From NCBI RefSeq assembly GCF_002159455.1, contig NZ_NFIQ01000020.1, positions 1 to 58,377 on the forward strand: a DNA stretch of 58,377 nucleotides, read 5' to 3'. This DNA is from Flavonifractor sp. An306. Lineage in GTDB: Bacteria > Bacillota > Clostridia > Oscillospirales > Oscillospiraceae. A program made the translations under genes and the position numbers. This document shows positions 9,450 to 17,330 of the stretch, piece by piece. The notes beneath the pieces were generated by a model. That model was not told the origin of the DNA. It saw only the letters and a list, made by a program, of their open reading frames with translations, and did no database searches. Within the stretch, counting starts at the first letter, position 1. Each line of letters opens with the position of its first letter.

Positions 9450-10175
9450 TCAGATGGTAAACAGCTTGCCCAGGCCGGGCAGCTTGTCGTTCACCCGGCT
9501 GTGGCGCAGGCAGGCCCACAGGCTGGCCTGATGGCTGGTGATGACGGGCATGCCCAGATCCTCCTCCAGGATCTCCACCAGCTCCATGGTGGCCAGGCCC
9601 ATGCAGCTCAGGAAAAACACCTCGGCTCCCTCGGTTTTCAGCTGCTTGGCCTTGCGGTAGAGGAAGTATTTGCTGGGGTGGCTGAACTCCCCCACCTTGT
9701 TGAAGCCCACGCCGGTGATGGAGGTGACCTCCAGGCCGTTGTCCTCCAGGAACTTCTTCTCCGCCTCGTTGGTCTCGTCGGGATAGGGGGTCATGACCAC
9801 GGTTTTGCTCAGACCCAGCGCCTGGAAGGCCTCCAGCACGGCGGTGCTGGTGGTCAGGCCGGGCTTGCCGCTGGCCCGCTCGATGCGCTGGATGCACTCC
9901 TTGTCAAAGCCGTAGCCCTTGATGCAGCTGCCGGAGGTGCAGCCGAAGAGCACCACGTCATGGCGCTTTTTGGCGTACATCTTGGCGGCCTCCTCCAGCT
10001 GGTCGGAGAGATAGATGAGGCCCTCCGGGGTGGGGCCGGGGAAGGAGAGCCGGGTGCTGTCGAAGGACACGCCGGCGGGGGCGTATTTGTTGAAGGCGTA
10101 TTCCACCTGATCATCCAGCGGGGCGATCACGCCGATTCTCGCCCGCATGCTGTACATTCCGTCACGATAATACAT
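9450..10175 (-). CDS. Maleate isomerase/arylmalonate decarboxylase-like protein (copy 2)
   Basis: A 241-residue protein of the Asp/Glu racemase superfamily, closest in pattern to maleate cis-trans isomerases and arylmalonate decarboxylases. The two potential catalytic cysteines lie in VVLFGCTSGSCIKG and VFFLSCMGLATME. Other family landmarks are SFPGPTPEGLIYL, TTSTAVLEAF and VITSHQASLWA near the C-terminus. The ATG at 10175 has AAAGGAG 10 bases upstream; a longer reading frame from 10301 runs into the neighbouring gene and is not used. It follows its paralogue by 31 bases. The usual reactions are maleate-to-fumarate isomerisation, racemisation or decarboxylation of malonates. Which one applies here is not decidable. 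Confidence 0.86.
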   Translation of the reverse strand: MYYRDGMYSMRARIGVIAPLDDQVEYAFNKYAPAGVSFDSTRLSFPGPTPEGLIYLSDQLEEAAKMYAKKRHDVVLFGCTSGSCIKGYGFDKECIQRIERASGKPGLTTSTAVLEAFQALGLSKTVVMTPYPDETNEAEKKFLEDNGLEVTSITGVGFNKVGEFSHPSKYFLYRKAKQLKTEGAEVFFLSCMGLATMELVEILEEDLGMPVITSHQASLWACLRHSRVNDKLPGLGKLFTI

Positions 10176-10206
10176 GAAAAACTCGCTCCTTTCCGCGGTT
10201 GTCCCC

Positions 10207-10926
10207 TCAGTATGTAAACAGCTTGCCCAGGTTGGGCAGCTTGGCGCCCACCCGGCAGTGGCGCAGCGCGCTCCAGAGGGTGGCCTGGTGGCTGGTGACA
10301 ACCGGAACGCCCATCAGCTTTTCCAGCTCGTCCACGATCTCCATGGTGCTCAGGCCCATGCAGCTCAGGAAAAAGGTATCCGCGCCCTTCAGATCCATCT
10401 CCATGGCGTTGCGGTAAAGGAAATACTCGTCGCAGGCCTCCATCTTCCGCCCGTCGCAGCGGATGTAGCTCACGTCCATGCCCACGATGTTGGTGACCTC
10501 GTAGCCGTTATCCTCCAGGAACTTTTTCTCGGCCTCATTGGTGGCCTCGGGATAGGGGGTGAGAACGGCCACCTTTTTGGTGCCCAGGGTCTTCAGGGCC
10601 TCCAGCACGGCGGTGCTGGTGGTCAGGCCGGGCTTGCCGCTGGCCCGCTCGATCTGCCGGATGCACTCCTGATCCCAGCCCAGGCCCTTGATGCAGCTGC
10701 CGGAGGTGCAGCCGAACACCACCAGGTCCGCGTCGTAATTTTTATAAATGGCGGCGGTGGCCTCCAGTTGGTCGGTCAGGATGGCCAGTCCCTCCGGGGT
10801 GGGGCCGGGGAACTGGATCTTCATGGAGGCGAAAGAAACCTCTTCCGGGGCATAGATGTGGAACGCGTGCTCCGCATTTTCACTCATGGGCGTAATCAGG
10901 CCGATTTTTGCTCTCCAGCCATACAT
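10207..10926 (-). CDS. Maleate isomerase/arylmalonate decarboxylase-like protein (copy 1)
   Basis: A 239-residue paralogue of the next gene and the first gene of the leftward operon. Paired cysteines occur in VVFGCTSGSCIKGLG and FFLSCMGLSTME, with conserved FPGPTPEGLAIL and TTSTAVLEALKTLG. The start at 10926 (MYGWRAK) is chosen for the AAAGGA site 13 bases upstream; the in-frame extension to 10962 has no SD. Having both cysteines favours isomerase or racemase chemistry over decarboxylase, since single-Cys forms decarboxylate. That is family knowledge, not proof. It diverges from the transporter gene across a 167-bp control region. Confidence 0.86.
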   Translation of the reverse strand: MYGWRAKIGLITPMSENAEHAFHIYAPEEVSFASMKIQFPGPTPEGLAILTDQLEATAAIYKNYDADLVVFGCTSGSCIKGLGWDQECIRQIERASGKPGLTTSTAVLEALKTLGTKKVAVLTPYPEATNEAEKKFLEDNGYEVTNIVGMDVSYIRCDGRKMEACDEYFLYRNAMEMDLKGADTFFLSCMGLSTMEIVDELEKLMGVPVVTSHQATLWSALRHCRVGAKLPNLGKLFTY

Positions 10927-11093
10927 AACGCATACATTCCTTTCTCCGGATGGATTTGCCAATTCAGAACCGCTCCCCTCTTTTTCCCCGCCCCGACCAC
11001 GCCGCGGGCCCCCGGAACTCCGGCGGGCCCGCCCGGTCCGGGCCCGTTTGCCAGGCGCCTTCCCATTTCAGAAAAGAGAAAGGAACTGTTGGT
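10927..11093. promoter_or_regulatory. Divergent control region between the isomerase operon and the transporter
   Basis: A 167-bp GC-rich gap separates the leftward operon start (10926) from the rightward transporter start (11094). It should hold both promoters and probably the binding sites for one of the LysR proteins encoded downstream. I see GC-rich inverted blocks around 11000-11055 (GGGCCC repeats) but no convincing -10/-35 pair, so promoter positions are not assigned. Confidence 0.5.
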
Positions 11094-12461
11094 ATGTCTA
11101 ATGAAAAAAGCGTCCGCCAGCGCAAGGGTTACTCCCCCGCGCAGTACGTCCACATCATCATCACCCTGCTGCTGATGTTTGGATTCGGCTACCTGCCCAC
11201 CTTTTCCACCCTGACCCCCGTGGGCATGAAGCTGCTGGGCCTTTTCCTGGGCGTTATCTATGGCTACTCCACCTGTGAGGTCATCTGGCCCTCCCTGTTC
11301 GCCTTTATCGCGTTCGGCCTGAGCGGCTATACGGACATGAACGGAGCCATCGCCTCCATGATGGGCGGCTCCACCGTGTTCCAGATCATTACCCAGTACT
11401 TTACCGCCGGCGCCATCGTCATCTACGGCTTTGGCAAGTGGTTTATCCGCTGGTCCCTGACCAAGAAGATTTTCAGAGGCAAGCCCATCTTCTACACCTG
11501 GTGCTTCATGTTCATCTTCATGTGGACCTCCATTGTGATCAGTCAGATCCCCATGGCCCTGCTCCTCTACGCCATCTGGAACGACATCGCCGACTCCTGC
11601 GGCTATGACAAGAAGAGCACCTTCCGCTACTACGGGTTCGGCGGGATCCTGCTGTCCCTGATGATGGGCGGCGCCATGATCCCCTACAAGAGCTGGCAGC
11701 TGGGCCTGGCCAGCACCTGGCAGCAGGTGACCAGCGGCAACATCAATCTGGGTCTCATGTTCCTCATCACCGGAATCTGCGGCACCCTGATCATCACCGC
11801 CTATGTCCTTCTGGGCGCCCGGCTGTTCAAGGTGGACTTTTCCACCATGGAGGCCTTTGATGTGGAAAAGCTGGGGGAGGAGAGCAAGCATCTGCGCCCC
11901 CGCACCAAGCGCATCCTGGTGGTTTACCTCATCACCATGCTGCTGGCCATCTTCTCCGGCACCTTCCTGAACAACCCCCTCTCCGACTTCTTGAACAACA
12001 CCCTGACCGCCGGCGGCCTGTACTGCGTGTGCTCCGCCCTGCTGATGGTCATTCCCAGCGGCGAGGGCGACGGCCAGGCTGCCATTCACTTCAATGACAT
12101 CAAGCACTCCGACAGCGCGGTCAGCTGGCCCGTCATCCTGATGTGCGCCGTCACCATCCCCCTGGCCACCGCCCTGACCAACGAGTCCACCGGCGTGCTG
12201 CCCTGGCTCACCGGCATCTTCAGCCCCATCTTCGAGGGCCGCAGCCCCGTCTTTATCCTGGTCTTTACCATTATCGTCATGCTGATTCTGACCAACGTGG
12301 GCCTGGTCCTGCCCGGCGCTTCCGCCCCCGCCTCCATTTTCCACGGCCGCAGCGAGATTCCCGACGCCGGACTGCGCACCAAAATTGTGCTCTTCTCCGC
12401 CGCGTTGCTCCTGATCATATCCATTGTGGTGTTCTCTCTGGCCTATCTGGTTACGGCCTGA
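11094..12461 (+). CDS. SLC13/DASS-type carboxylate transporter
   Basis: A 455-residue polytopic membrane protein with about 11-12 hydrophobic segments. PVGMKLLGLFLGVIYGYST near the N-terminus and late LTNVGLVLPGASAPAS resemble the divalent-anion:sodium symporter (SLC13) and related ion-transporter superfamily. The usual substrates are succinate, fumarate, citrate and similar acids. The ATG at 11094 follows AGAAAGGAACTG, and the longer frame upstream is not used. It leads the rightward transcript and is followed after 133 bases by the opine-dehydrogenase-like gene. It presumably imports the compound processed by the divergent operon. The substrate is inferred from context only. Confidence 0.8.
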   Translation: MSNEKSVRQRKGYSPAQYVHIIITLLLMFGFGYLPTFSTLTPVGMKLLGLFLGVIYGYSTCEVIWPSLFAFIAFGLSGYTDMNGAIASMMGGSTVFQIITQYFTAGAIVIYGFGKWFIRWSLTKKIFRGKPIFYTWCFMFIFMWTSIVISQIPMALLLYAIWNDIADSCGYDKKSTFRYYGFGGILLSLMMGGAMIPYKSWQLGLASTWQQVTSGNINLGLMFLITGICGTLIITAYVLLGARLFKVDFSTMEAFDVEKLGEESKHLRPRTKRILVVYLITMLLAIFSGTFLNNPLSDFLNNTLTAGGLYCVCSALLMVIPSGEGDGQAAIHFNDIKHSDSAVSWPVILMCAVTIPLATALTNESTGVLPWLTGIFSPIFEGRSPVFILVFTIIVMLILTNVGLVLPGASAPASIFHGRSEIPDAGLRTKIVLFSAALLLIISIVVFSLAYLVTA

Positions 12462-12594
12462 CGCCGGCCCCTCCCTGTGGACCCGGCGCGTCCCGCCAGA
12501 GGGCCGGGTCTGCGCACAGCTGCCTTCCATTGATACCGTATCAGCACTTGCGGAGCGTCCCGCTCCCCACGCAGACAAAGGAGATGTCACTGTT

Positions 12595-13662
12595 ATGATT
12601 CAGAAAATCACTGTAATTGGCGCCGGTGCTACCGGCCACGCTGTTGCCGGCGTCATGTCCATGCGCGGCTTCCAGGTCACCCTCCACGACGACGAGCGCT
12701 TCCAGCAGGAGCTGGACGCGGTCAAGGAGCTGGGCTTCATCCAGCTGCGGGGCAAGATCCGGGGAACCGGCGCCCCCGCCAAGGTGACCACCGACCCTGC
12801 TGAGGCCATCCACGGCGCCGAGGCCATTTTCGTGGACGTGGCCGCCGACCGCCACGAGGAGGTGGCCCGGCGGATCGCCCCCCATCTGGAGGACGGGCAG
12901 CACATCCTCATCATCCCCGGCAACCTGGGCGCCTTTGTGTTCCGCCGCGTATTTCAGGAGCTGGGCGTCACCGCTCAGGTGACCCTCACCGAAAAGGAGG
13001 GCAACTTCTGCCCCTGCCGGCTCACCGCCCCGGCGGAGGTCACCGTGGGTCTGCCCCTGAACCTGAAGGGCAAGGTGGCCTCTCTGCCCGCCTCCGACAC
13101 CCCCAAGGTCCTGGCGGCCCTGGAGGGGGTGGTGGAATACACCGCCAACCAGAACGTGTTTGAGGGTGTGGTCAACGCAGGCAACGTGATCAACCACATC
13201 GCCAGCACCGTCCTCTCTGCGGCGGAGATCGACCACAAGGGCGCCTCCTTCTCCCTCTTCAAGTACGCCTTTACCCCCTCGGTGGTCCGCTGCATCCGGA
13301 AGATCGCCAGTGAGCGGAAGGCGGTCATCAACGCCATGGGCATGGCGGTCCACGGCGTGCCCACCGGCATGATCGACAAGGTGCTCCACCTGGAGGAGCA
13401 CCCGGAGATCAGCGTCTTTTACGAGTACATGGACGGACCCTACGCCCTGGACCACCGCTATCTCCACGAGGACTGCGGCTGCGGCGGCGCCTTCGTACTC
13501 TCCGTTGCCAAGCGGCTGGGCCTGGAGATGCCTGTTCTGGAGTCCTTCCTGGGGGTGGCGGGCGCCCTCAACGACCGGGACTACATTCGCGGCGGCCGTA
13601 CGCTGGAAAATCTGGGTTTCCCTGCAGAGCAATCTCTGGAGGAGATTTACAAACAGATCTGA
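12595..13662 (+). CDS. NAD/NADP octopine/nopaline dehydrogenase family protein
   Basis: A 355-residue protein with an N-terminal Rossmann fold (ITVIGAGATGHAVAGVMSMR, residues 4-23), the central segment ILIIPGNLGAFVF, and a C-terminal helical domain containing VVNAGNVINHIASTVL, whose His fits the catalytic histidine of opine dehydrogenases. The family oxidises or makes N-(carboxyalkyl)amino acids (secondary amine dicarboxylates). The ATG at 12595 is preceded by AAAGGAG. With a transporter just upstream and isomerase, epimerase-type and cyclodeaminase-like genes divergent, a role in cleaving an imported opine-like acid is plausible. Reversal (synthesis) or action on another 2-hydroxy or 2-amino acid cannot be excluded. 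Confidence 0.85.
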   Translation: MIQKITVIGAGATGHAVAGVMSMRGFQVTLHDDERFQQELDAVKELGFIQLRGKIRGTGAPAKVTTDPAEAIHGAEAIFVDVAADRHEEVARRIAPHLEDGQHILIIPGNLGAFVFRRVFQELGVTAQVTLTEKEGNFCPCRLTAPAEVTVGLPLNLKGKVASLPASDTPKVLAALEGVVEYTANQNVFEGVVNAGNVINHIASTVLSAAEIDHKGASFSLFKYAFTPSVVRCIRKIASERKAVINAMGMAVHGVPTGMIDKVLHLEEHPEISVFYEYMDGPYALDHRYLHEDCGCGGAFVLSVAKRLGLEMPVLESFLGVAGALNDRDYIRGGRTLENLGFPAEQSLEEIYKQI

Positions 13663-13679
13663 TTCTGATATGCTTACAG

Positions 13680-13707
13680 GCAGGGGAGCAGCGTGCTGCT
13701 CCCCTGC
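13680..13707 (+). terminator. Terminator after the opine-dehydrogenase-like gene
   Basis: A perfect 13-bp stem (GCAGGGGAGCAGC, 13680-13692, with 13695-13707) has a 2-base spacer and is followed by ACTGTTTTC. It sits 18 bases after the stop codon and separates the structural genes from the first LysR gene. Confidence 0.8.
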
Positions 13708-13730
13708 ACTGTTTTCAACAGGAGGATGCC

Positions 13731-14609
13731 ATGAAGCTGGAACACTTTCGCTATTTCCTGGAGATCGGGCGGCTGCACTCCATTTCGGCGGCTGCCCGGT
13801 CCCTCCATATCCGGCAGACCACCTTGAGCGCCATTGTCAAGGGTGCGGAGGAGGAACTTGGTTATCCCATTTTTCGACGGACCCCCGGCGGCGTGGCCGC
13901 CACCGTGCCGGGTGAGCAGTTTCTGGTCCTGGCCTGGGAGATCAACCTGAAATATGAGGAGCTTTTGAGCCTGAAGCAGCGCTCCACCCAGGAGGCCCCC
14001 ACCATCCGCCTGCTGCTCCCCCCTTCCGTGGGTTCCTGCCTGCCCGTCCTCCTGACCAACGAGTTCTACCAATATGACCTGAGGGGAAATCTGGCGTTTG
14101 AGGAGTGTATCAGCACCGCGGTAGGGGAGCAGGTTCAGAAGGGGGCCGCCAACCTGGGACTGGCCTATCTCACGGAGGAAAACATTTCCCTGCTTCAGTC
14201 CAACCCCCAGTGTGCCGAGCTCCAGCGGCTGCTCCGAGACCAGATCTATCTGGTTGTGGCCAAAACCCACCCCCTCGCCTCCCTGCGGGAGGTGGACATG
14301 TCCCAGCTCTACGGAGAACGGCTGGCTTCGGCCAAGTCGGTGCAGAATGACGCCATTCTGGGGCCGATTCTGGCTAACTGGAGCCGGATCACCCGGTTCC
14401 CCGACGTGGATCTGCTGAAGCAGGCGGTGCTGCGTCAGAGTATGATCTGTTTTCTCCCCCGGTATACCATTCTCTCGGAGGGAAGCCGGCTCTCCCCCGC
14501 CCAGTTTTCCGTCATTCCGGTGCGCAACACCGCGCGCCCCAACCGGCTTACCCTGTGCCTCATCCATCGCCCGGAGGAGGCTCTGAGAGCTGCCAGGAAA
14601 AAATCCTGA
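13731..14609 (+). CDS. LysR family transcriptional regulator (first copy)
   Basis: A 292-residue LysR-type regulator with an N-terminal winged HTH (HFRYFLEIGRLHSISAAARS, then LHIRQTTLSAIVKGAEEELG, residues 5-60) and a periplasmic-binding-protein-like effector domain. The ATG at 13731 follows AACAGGAGGATGCC. It is encoded directly after the transport/dehydrogenase genes, so it is the likely local regulator of the divergent promoters at 10.9-11.1 kb. The C-terminus is slightly short for the family. Two LysR genes in tandem suggest sensing of two metabolites or differential control of the two transcripts. Confidence 0.9.
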   Translation: MKLEHFRYFLEIGRLHSISAAARSLHIRQTTLSAIVKGAEEELGYPIFRRTPGGVAATVPGEQFLVLAWEINLKYEELLSLKQRSTQEAPTIRLLLPPSVGSCLPVLLTNEFYQYDLRGNLAFEECISTAVGEQVQKGAANLGLAYLTEENISLLQSNPQCAELQRLLRDQIYLVVAKTHPLASLREVDMSQLYGERLASAKSVQNDAILGPILANWSRITRFPDVDLLKQAVLRQSMICFLPRYTILSEGSRLSPAQFSVIPVRNTARPNRLTLCLIHRPEEALRAARKKS

Positions 14610-14684
14610 GAATTTGTATTCTGGATTGCTTCTGGCGATTCCGAACCTCCCACAGCGGCTGTTTTTCAATGGAGGATGAACCAT

Positions 14685-15647
14685 ATGCGAATGGAATATC
14701 TTCGTTACCTTCTGGAAATTAGCCGGCATCGCTCCATTTCCACCGCCGCCCAGGCCCTTTACCTGAGTCAGACCTCGCTGAGCACCACCGTGCGCCGTAT
14801 CGAGGATGAACTGGGCTTCCACATCTTCAGCCGCACGCACAGCGGGGTGGAGATTACGGCAGAGGGCGAGGAGGCGCTGGCTCTGATCACGGAGATTCTC
14901 ACCCGGTTTGATAAAATTCAGAGACTGGGCAAGCTGGGCTCCGCCGCCACTCCGGCGGTCCTGCTGCTCTCCCCCACCATCAGCGACGCGCTGAGCATCC
15001 CGCTCAGCCAGATGTTTCTGGAGCGGCTGCCGGAGGGAAACCTGGAGTTCCACATCGCGTCCGGCGACGAGATCGGCAGCCAGATCATCAACAGCAAAAG
15101 CAACATCGGCGTCACCTATTACTCCGCCGACCACCTCTCAGAATACTGCTCCATTGCCTCCAAATACCTGGTGGAGGTCTCCGTTTTATGCCGGGATCAG
15201 CTCTATCTTTTGGTGCGGAACAGCCACCCGCTTGCCGGCCGGGCACAGGTTTCCATTGGCGAATTGAATCACCTGAATTTCGCCATCCTCCCCCACTTCA
15301 ACGCCCAGGAGGATTCCATCGCCTATGCCAAATCCCTCGGCACCGGAAACCGTTACACCACCTTTTCCTCCGTGGCGCTGCTCAAGCAGGCGGTGCTGCA
15401 AAACGATATGGCCTCCCTTCTGTGCGGCTACGCCATCCACCATGGCTCCGGCGCGTACCGCGACCAGCTCAAGGCCATTCCCCTGGTCGGGACAAGGAGC
15501 AAAAATGAAATCGCCATATGCCTGCTCCACCGCAATAAACAGTCCATCTCCCATCAGGAAAATGTGCTGCTGGAATGTATCCAGGACTATTTCAAAGACC
15601 TGGACTGCGCCGGCAGTCCAGGCCCTTCTCACGCCTGTGAGCCATAG
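14685..15647 (+). CDS. LysR family transcriptional regulator (second copy)
   Basis: A 320-residue LysR-type regulator with HTH segments LRYLLEISRHRSISTAAQAL and LSQTSLSTTVRRIEDELGF followed by an effector-binding domain. The ATG at 14685 is chosen because GGAGG lies 9 bases upstream. An ATG at 14676 in the same frame overlaps that SD and is less likely. It is a paralogue of the preceding LysR gene, sharing the late-domain phrase DLLKQAVL/ALLKQAVLQ, and is separated from it by 75 bases. It ends before a strong bidirectional terminator. Confidence 0.9.
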   Translation: MRMEYLRYLLEISRHRSISTAAQALYLSQTSLSTTVRRIEDELGFHIFSRTHSGVEITAEGEEALALITEILTRFDKIQRLGKLGSAATPAVLLLSPTISDALSIPLSQMFLERLPEGNLEFHIASGDEIGSQIINSKSNIGVTYYSADHLSEYCSIASKYLVEVSVLCRDQLYLLVRNSHPLAGRAQVSIGELNHLNFAILPHFNAQEDSIAYAKSLGTGNRYTTFSSVALLKQAVLQNDMASLLCGYAIHHGSGAYRDQLKAIPLVGTRSKNEIAICLLHRNKQSISHQENVLLECIQDYFKDLDCAGSPGPSHACEP

Positions 15648-15670
15648 CCTGCACCAAGGAAACAGCAAAA

Positions 15671-15707
15671 CAAAACCGCCCTTTTCCAGTGGAAAAGGGC
15701 GGTTTTG
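15671..15707. terminator. Bidirectional terminator between LysR and PHP genes
   Basis: A perfect 17-bp stem (CAAAACCGCCCTTTTCC, 15671-15687, with 15691-15707) has a 3-base loop and A/T runs on both sides. The flanking genes converge, so it serves both strands. Confidence 0.92.
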
Positions 15708-15769
15708 TTTTGAGTCTGCCCGGATGTAAACCGGGGAGCTTATCCTTGCCAACACAGATCCGGCTTACG

Positions 15770-16582
15770 CTATAAAAGCCAGTCCAGCTCCAGTTCCGTA
15801 GGCATAAGACTCACATCCGGCTTGACCCGTTCTCCATGGAAATCGCTGCCGGCTGTGACGTGCAGGCCGTACATGTTGGCCAGTTTCAGATACCAGGCCG
15901 TCTGCGCCCGGGTGTGTTGGGGGTAATGGCACTCCAGGGCGTCCAAACCGACCTCTTTCAGCCGGGCCAGCAGGGCCTCCAGCTTTTCGTCCGGATAGCC
16001 CAATTGACAGGGGTGGGCCAGTACCGTCTTTCCCCCGTCGGCGTGGATGGCGGCGATGCAGTCCTTTGCTTCCGCTTTGAACCGCTCGATTGCCTGGTAT
16101 TCCTCCGTATCCAGATAGCGGTCAAAGGCCTCCCGGAGGGAGGAGACATAACCCCGCTCCAGCATGACCCGGGCAAAGTGGGGCCTGGCCACCAGCCCTC
16201 CGCCGGCCAGGGCCTCCACCTCCGCCAGCGGGATATCCATTCCCTTTTCCCTCAGAAAGTCCGCAATGCGGAATTTTCGTTCCGCCCGGCTGGCCTGCAG
16301 GGTGCGGCACAGGGCCTCCAGCGCGGGATGCTCCGCACCAAAGCCCAGGCCCAGGATATGGAGGTGCCGGTCCTCCTTGGCCCCCAGCTCCACGCCGCGG
16401 ATCACCGTAAGCCCCAGCTCCGCTCCGGCCCGGAGCCCCTCCTCCAGGCCGCCAGTGGTGTCATGGTCCGTGATGGCCAGGCACCCGATGCCGGCCGCCT
16501 GCGCCCGGCAAACCAGCTGCCGGGGCGTATACTGTCCATCGGAGGCCGTGGTATGGGTATGTAAATCTGCCCTGAGCCTCAT
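15770..16582 (-). CDS. PHP-domain metal-dependent phosphoesterase, candidate 3',5'-nucleoside bisphosphate phosphatase
   Basis: A 270-residue PHP-fold hydrolase with metal-binding motifs ADLHTHTTASDG, AITDHDTTGG and VELGAKEDRHLHILG, a later LAHPCQLG, and TAGSDFHGE near the end. It matches the TrpH/YciV group, in which members remove the 3'-phosphate from 3',5'-nucleoside bisphosphates. It is the last gene of the flagellin-linked phosphoramidate operon, 4 bases after the cytidylyltransferase gene. If the pathway uses a 3'-phosphorylated CDP-amidate, the leaving group would be 3',5'-cytidine bisphosphate, and this enzyme could recycle it. That role is inference; the PHP assignment is firm. The in-frame extension to 16621 overlaps the preceding gene and is not used. 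Confidence 0.88.
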   Translation of the reverse strand: MRLRADLHTHTTASDGQYTPRQLVCRAQAAGIGCLAITDHDTTGGLEEGLRAGAELGLTVIRGVELGAKEDRHLHILGLGFGAEHPALEALCRTLQASRAERKFRIADFLREKGMDIPLAEVEALAGGGLVARPHFARVMLERGYVSSLREAFDRYLDTEEYQAIERFKAEAKDCIAAIHADGGKTVLAHPCQLGYPDEKLEALLARLKEVGLDALECHYPQHTRAQTAWYLKLANMYGLHVTAGSDFHGERVKPDVSLMPTELELDWLL

Positions 16583-16586
16583 ACCG

Positions 16587-17330
16587 TCAGCCCCGGAGCA
16601 TCTGCGGAAAGCATTGCTCATAGGTGAGAATATCCTGCTGCGTGTCGCATTCCAGCCAGAGCTCCTCCACAGGAATGGTCTGGATGGGAAAGCCCTGCAA
16701 AATCATGCCCTGAAGCAGGGTTGTCATGTCCAGCTTGTCCGCCGGCTTGGGCAGAGGCCGGCGGAGGGTCTGCCCCACCCAGTCCCAGCTCTGGGGCGTA
16801 AAGCGCAGCAGACCCATAAACTGGCCCTGGATCTGCTCCCGCCGCTCCGGCTTTTGCCCGATCTCCAGAAGGCGGCCGGAAGGGTCTGTCCGGAAGGTCT
16901 CCAGGTCCTCCAGGGGATTGTCCATCCGCTGCTCCCAAAGGGACCAGTAGCCCGAGTAGGAGGTGATGGCAAGGGGGGCCGGGCTGTCCATCAGGACACG
17001 GACCGCCTTGGGATGAAAGACAATATCAGAGTAGCAGACGATGCAGTCCTCCCGCTCCAGCCAGTCTTTTGCCATGGTGAGAGAGTAAAACATATTGGTC
17101 TGCTCCCAGTGGAGATTGTGAAAATAGGTTACGCCGGGAACCGTAAACAGCTCGCTTCGATAGCCGGTGACAATTCCGGTTTCTTCCCGCCGGACCCCGG
17201 CCTGCTCCAGGCTGTCCAGGCAGCGGTCCAACAGCGTCCGCCCGCCCAGCATACACATACATTTGGGTCTGTCCTTGGTGCGTTCACCCAAGCGGCTGCC
17301 CCGTCCGGCGGCCAAAATAACGGCCTTCAC
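16587..17330 (-). CDS. Nucleotidyltransferase, candidate CTP:phosphoglutamine cytidylyltransferase (Cj1416-like)
   Basis: A 247-residue sugar-nucleotidyltransferase-fold enzyme (LicC/RfbA type) with the signature VILAAGRGSRLGERTKDRPK at residues 4-23, IVCYSDIVFHP (the metal-binding Asp region) and LWLECDTQQDIL near the end. Alone it might be called a phosphocholine cytidylyltransferase. Its neighbours, however, match the Campylobacter jejuni MeOPN pathway, in which Cj1416 (about 250 residues) couples CTP to L-glutamine phosphate. The GTG start at 17330 overlaps the amidotransferase stop (GTGA) and has AAAGGAGG 12 bases upstream. The function in phosphoramidate synthesis is inferred from context. 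Confidence 0.85.
   Translation of the reverse strand: MKAVILAAGRGSRLGERTKDRPKCMCMLGGRTLLDRCLDSLEQAGVRREETGIVTGYRSELFTVPGVTYFHNLHWEQTNMFYSLTMAKDWLEREDCIVCYSDIVFHPKAVRVLMDSPAPLAITSYSGYWSLWEQRMDNPLEDLETFRTDPSGRLLEIGQKPERREQIQGQFMGLLRFTPQSWDWVGQTLRRPLPKPADKLDMTTLLQGMILQGFPIQTIPVEELWLECDTQQDILTYEQCFPQMLRG

Noticed and set aside
12481-12509. A GC stem after the transporter gene as a terminator
   Set aside because: A 7-bp stem with no T run. The dehydrogenase gene downstream is probably on the same transcript.
10896-12590. A 564-residue minus-strand frame opposite the transporter
   Set aside because: Asp/Gly/His-rich composition is what the complement of hydrophobic codons gives. The transporter on the other strand is well supported.
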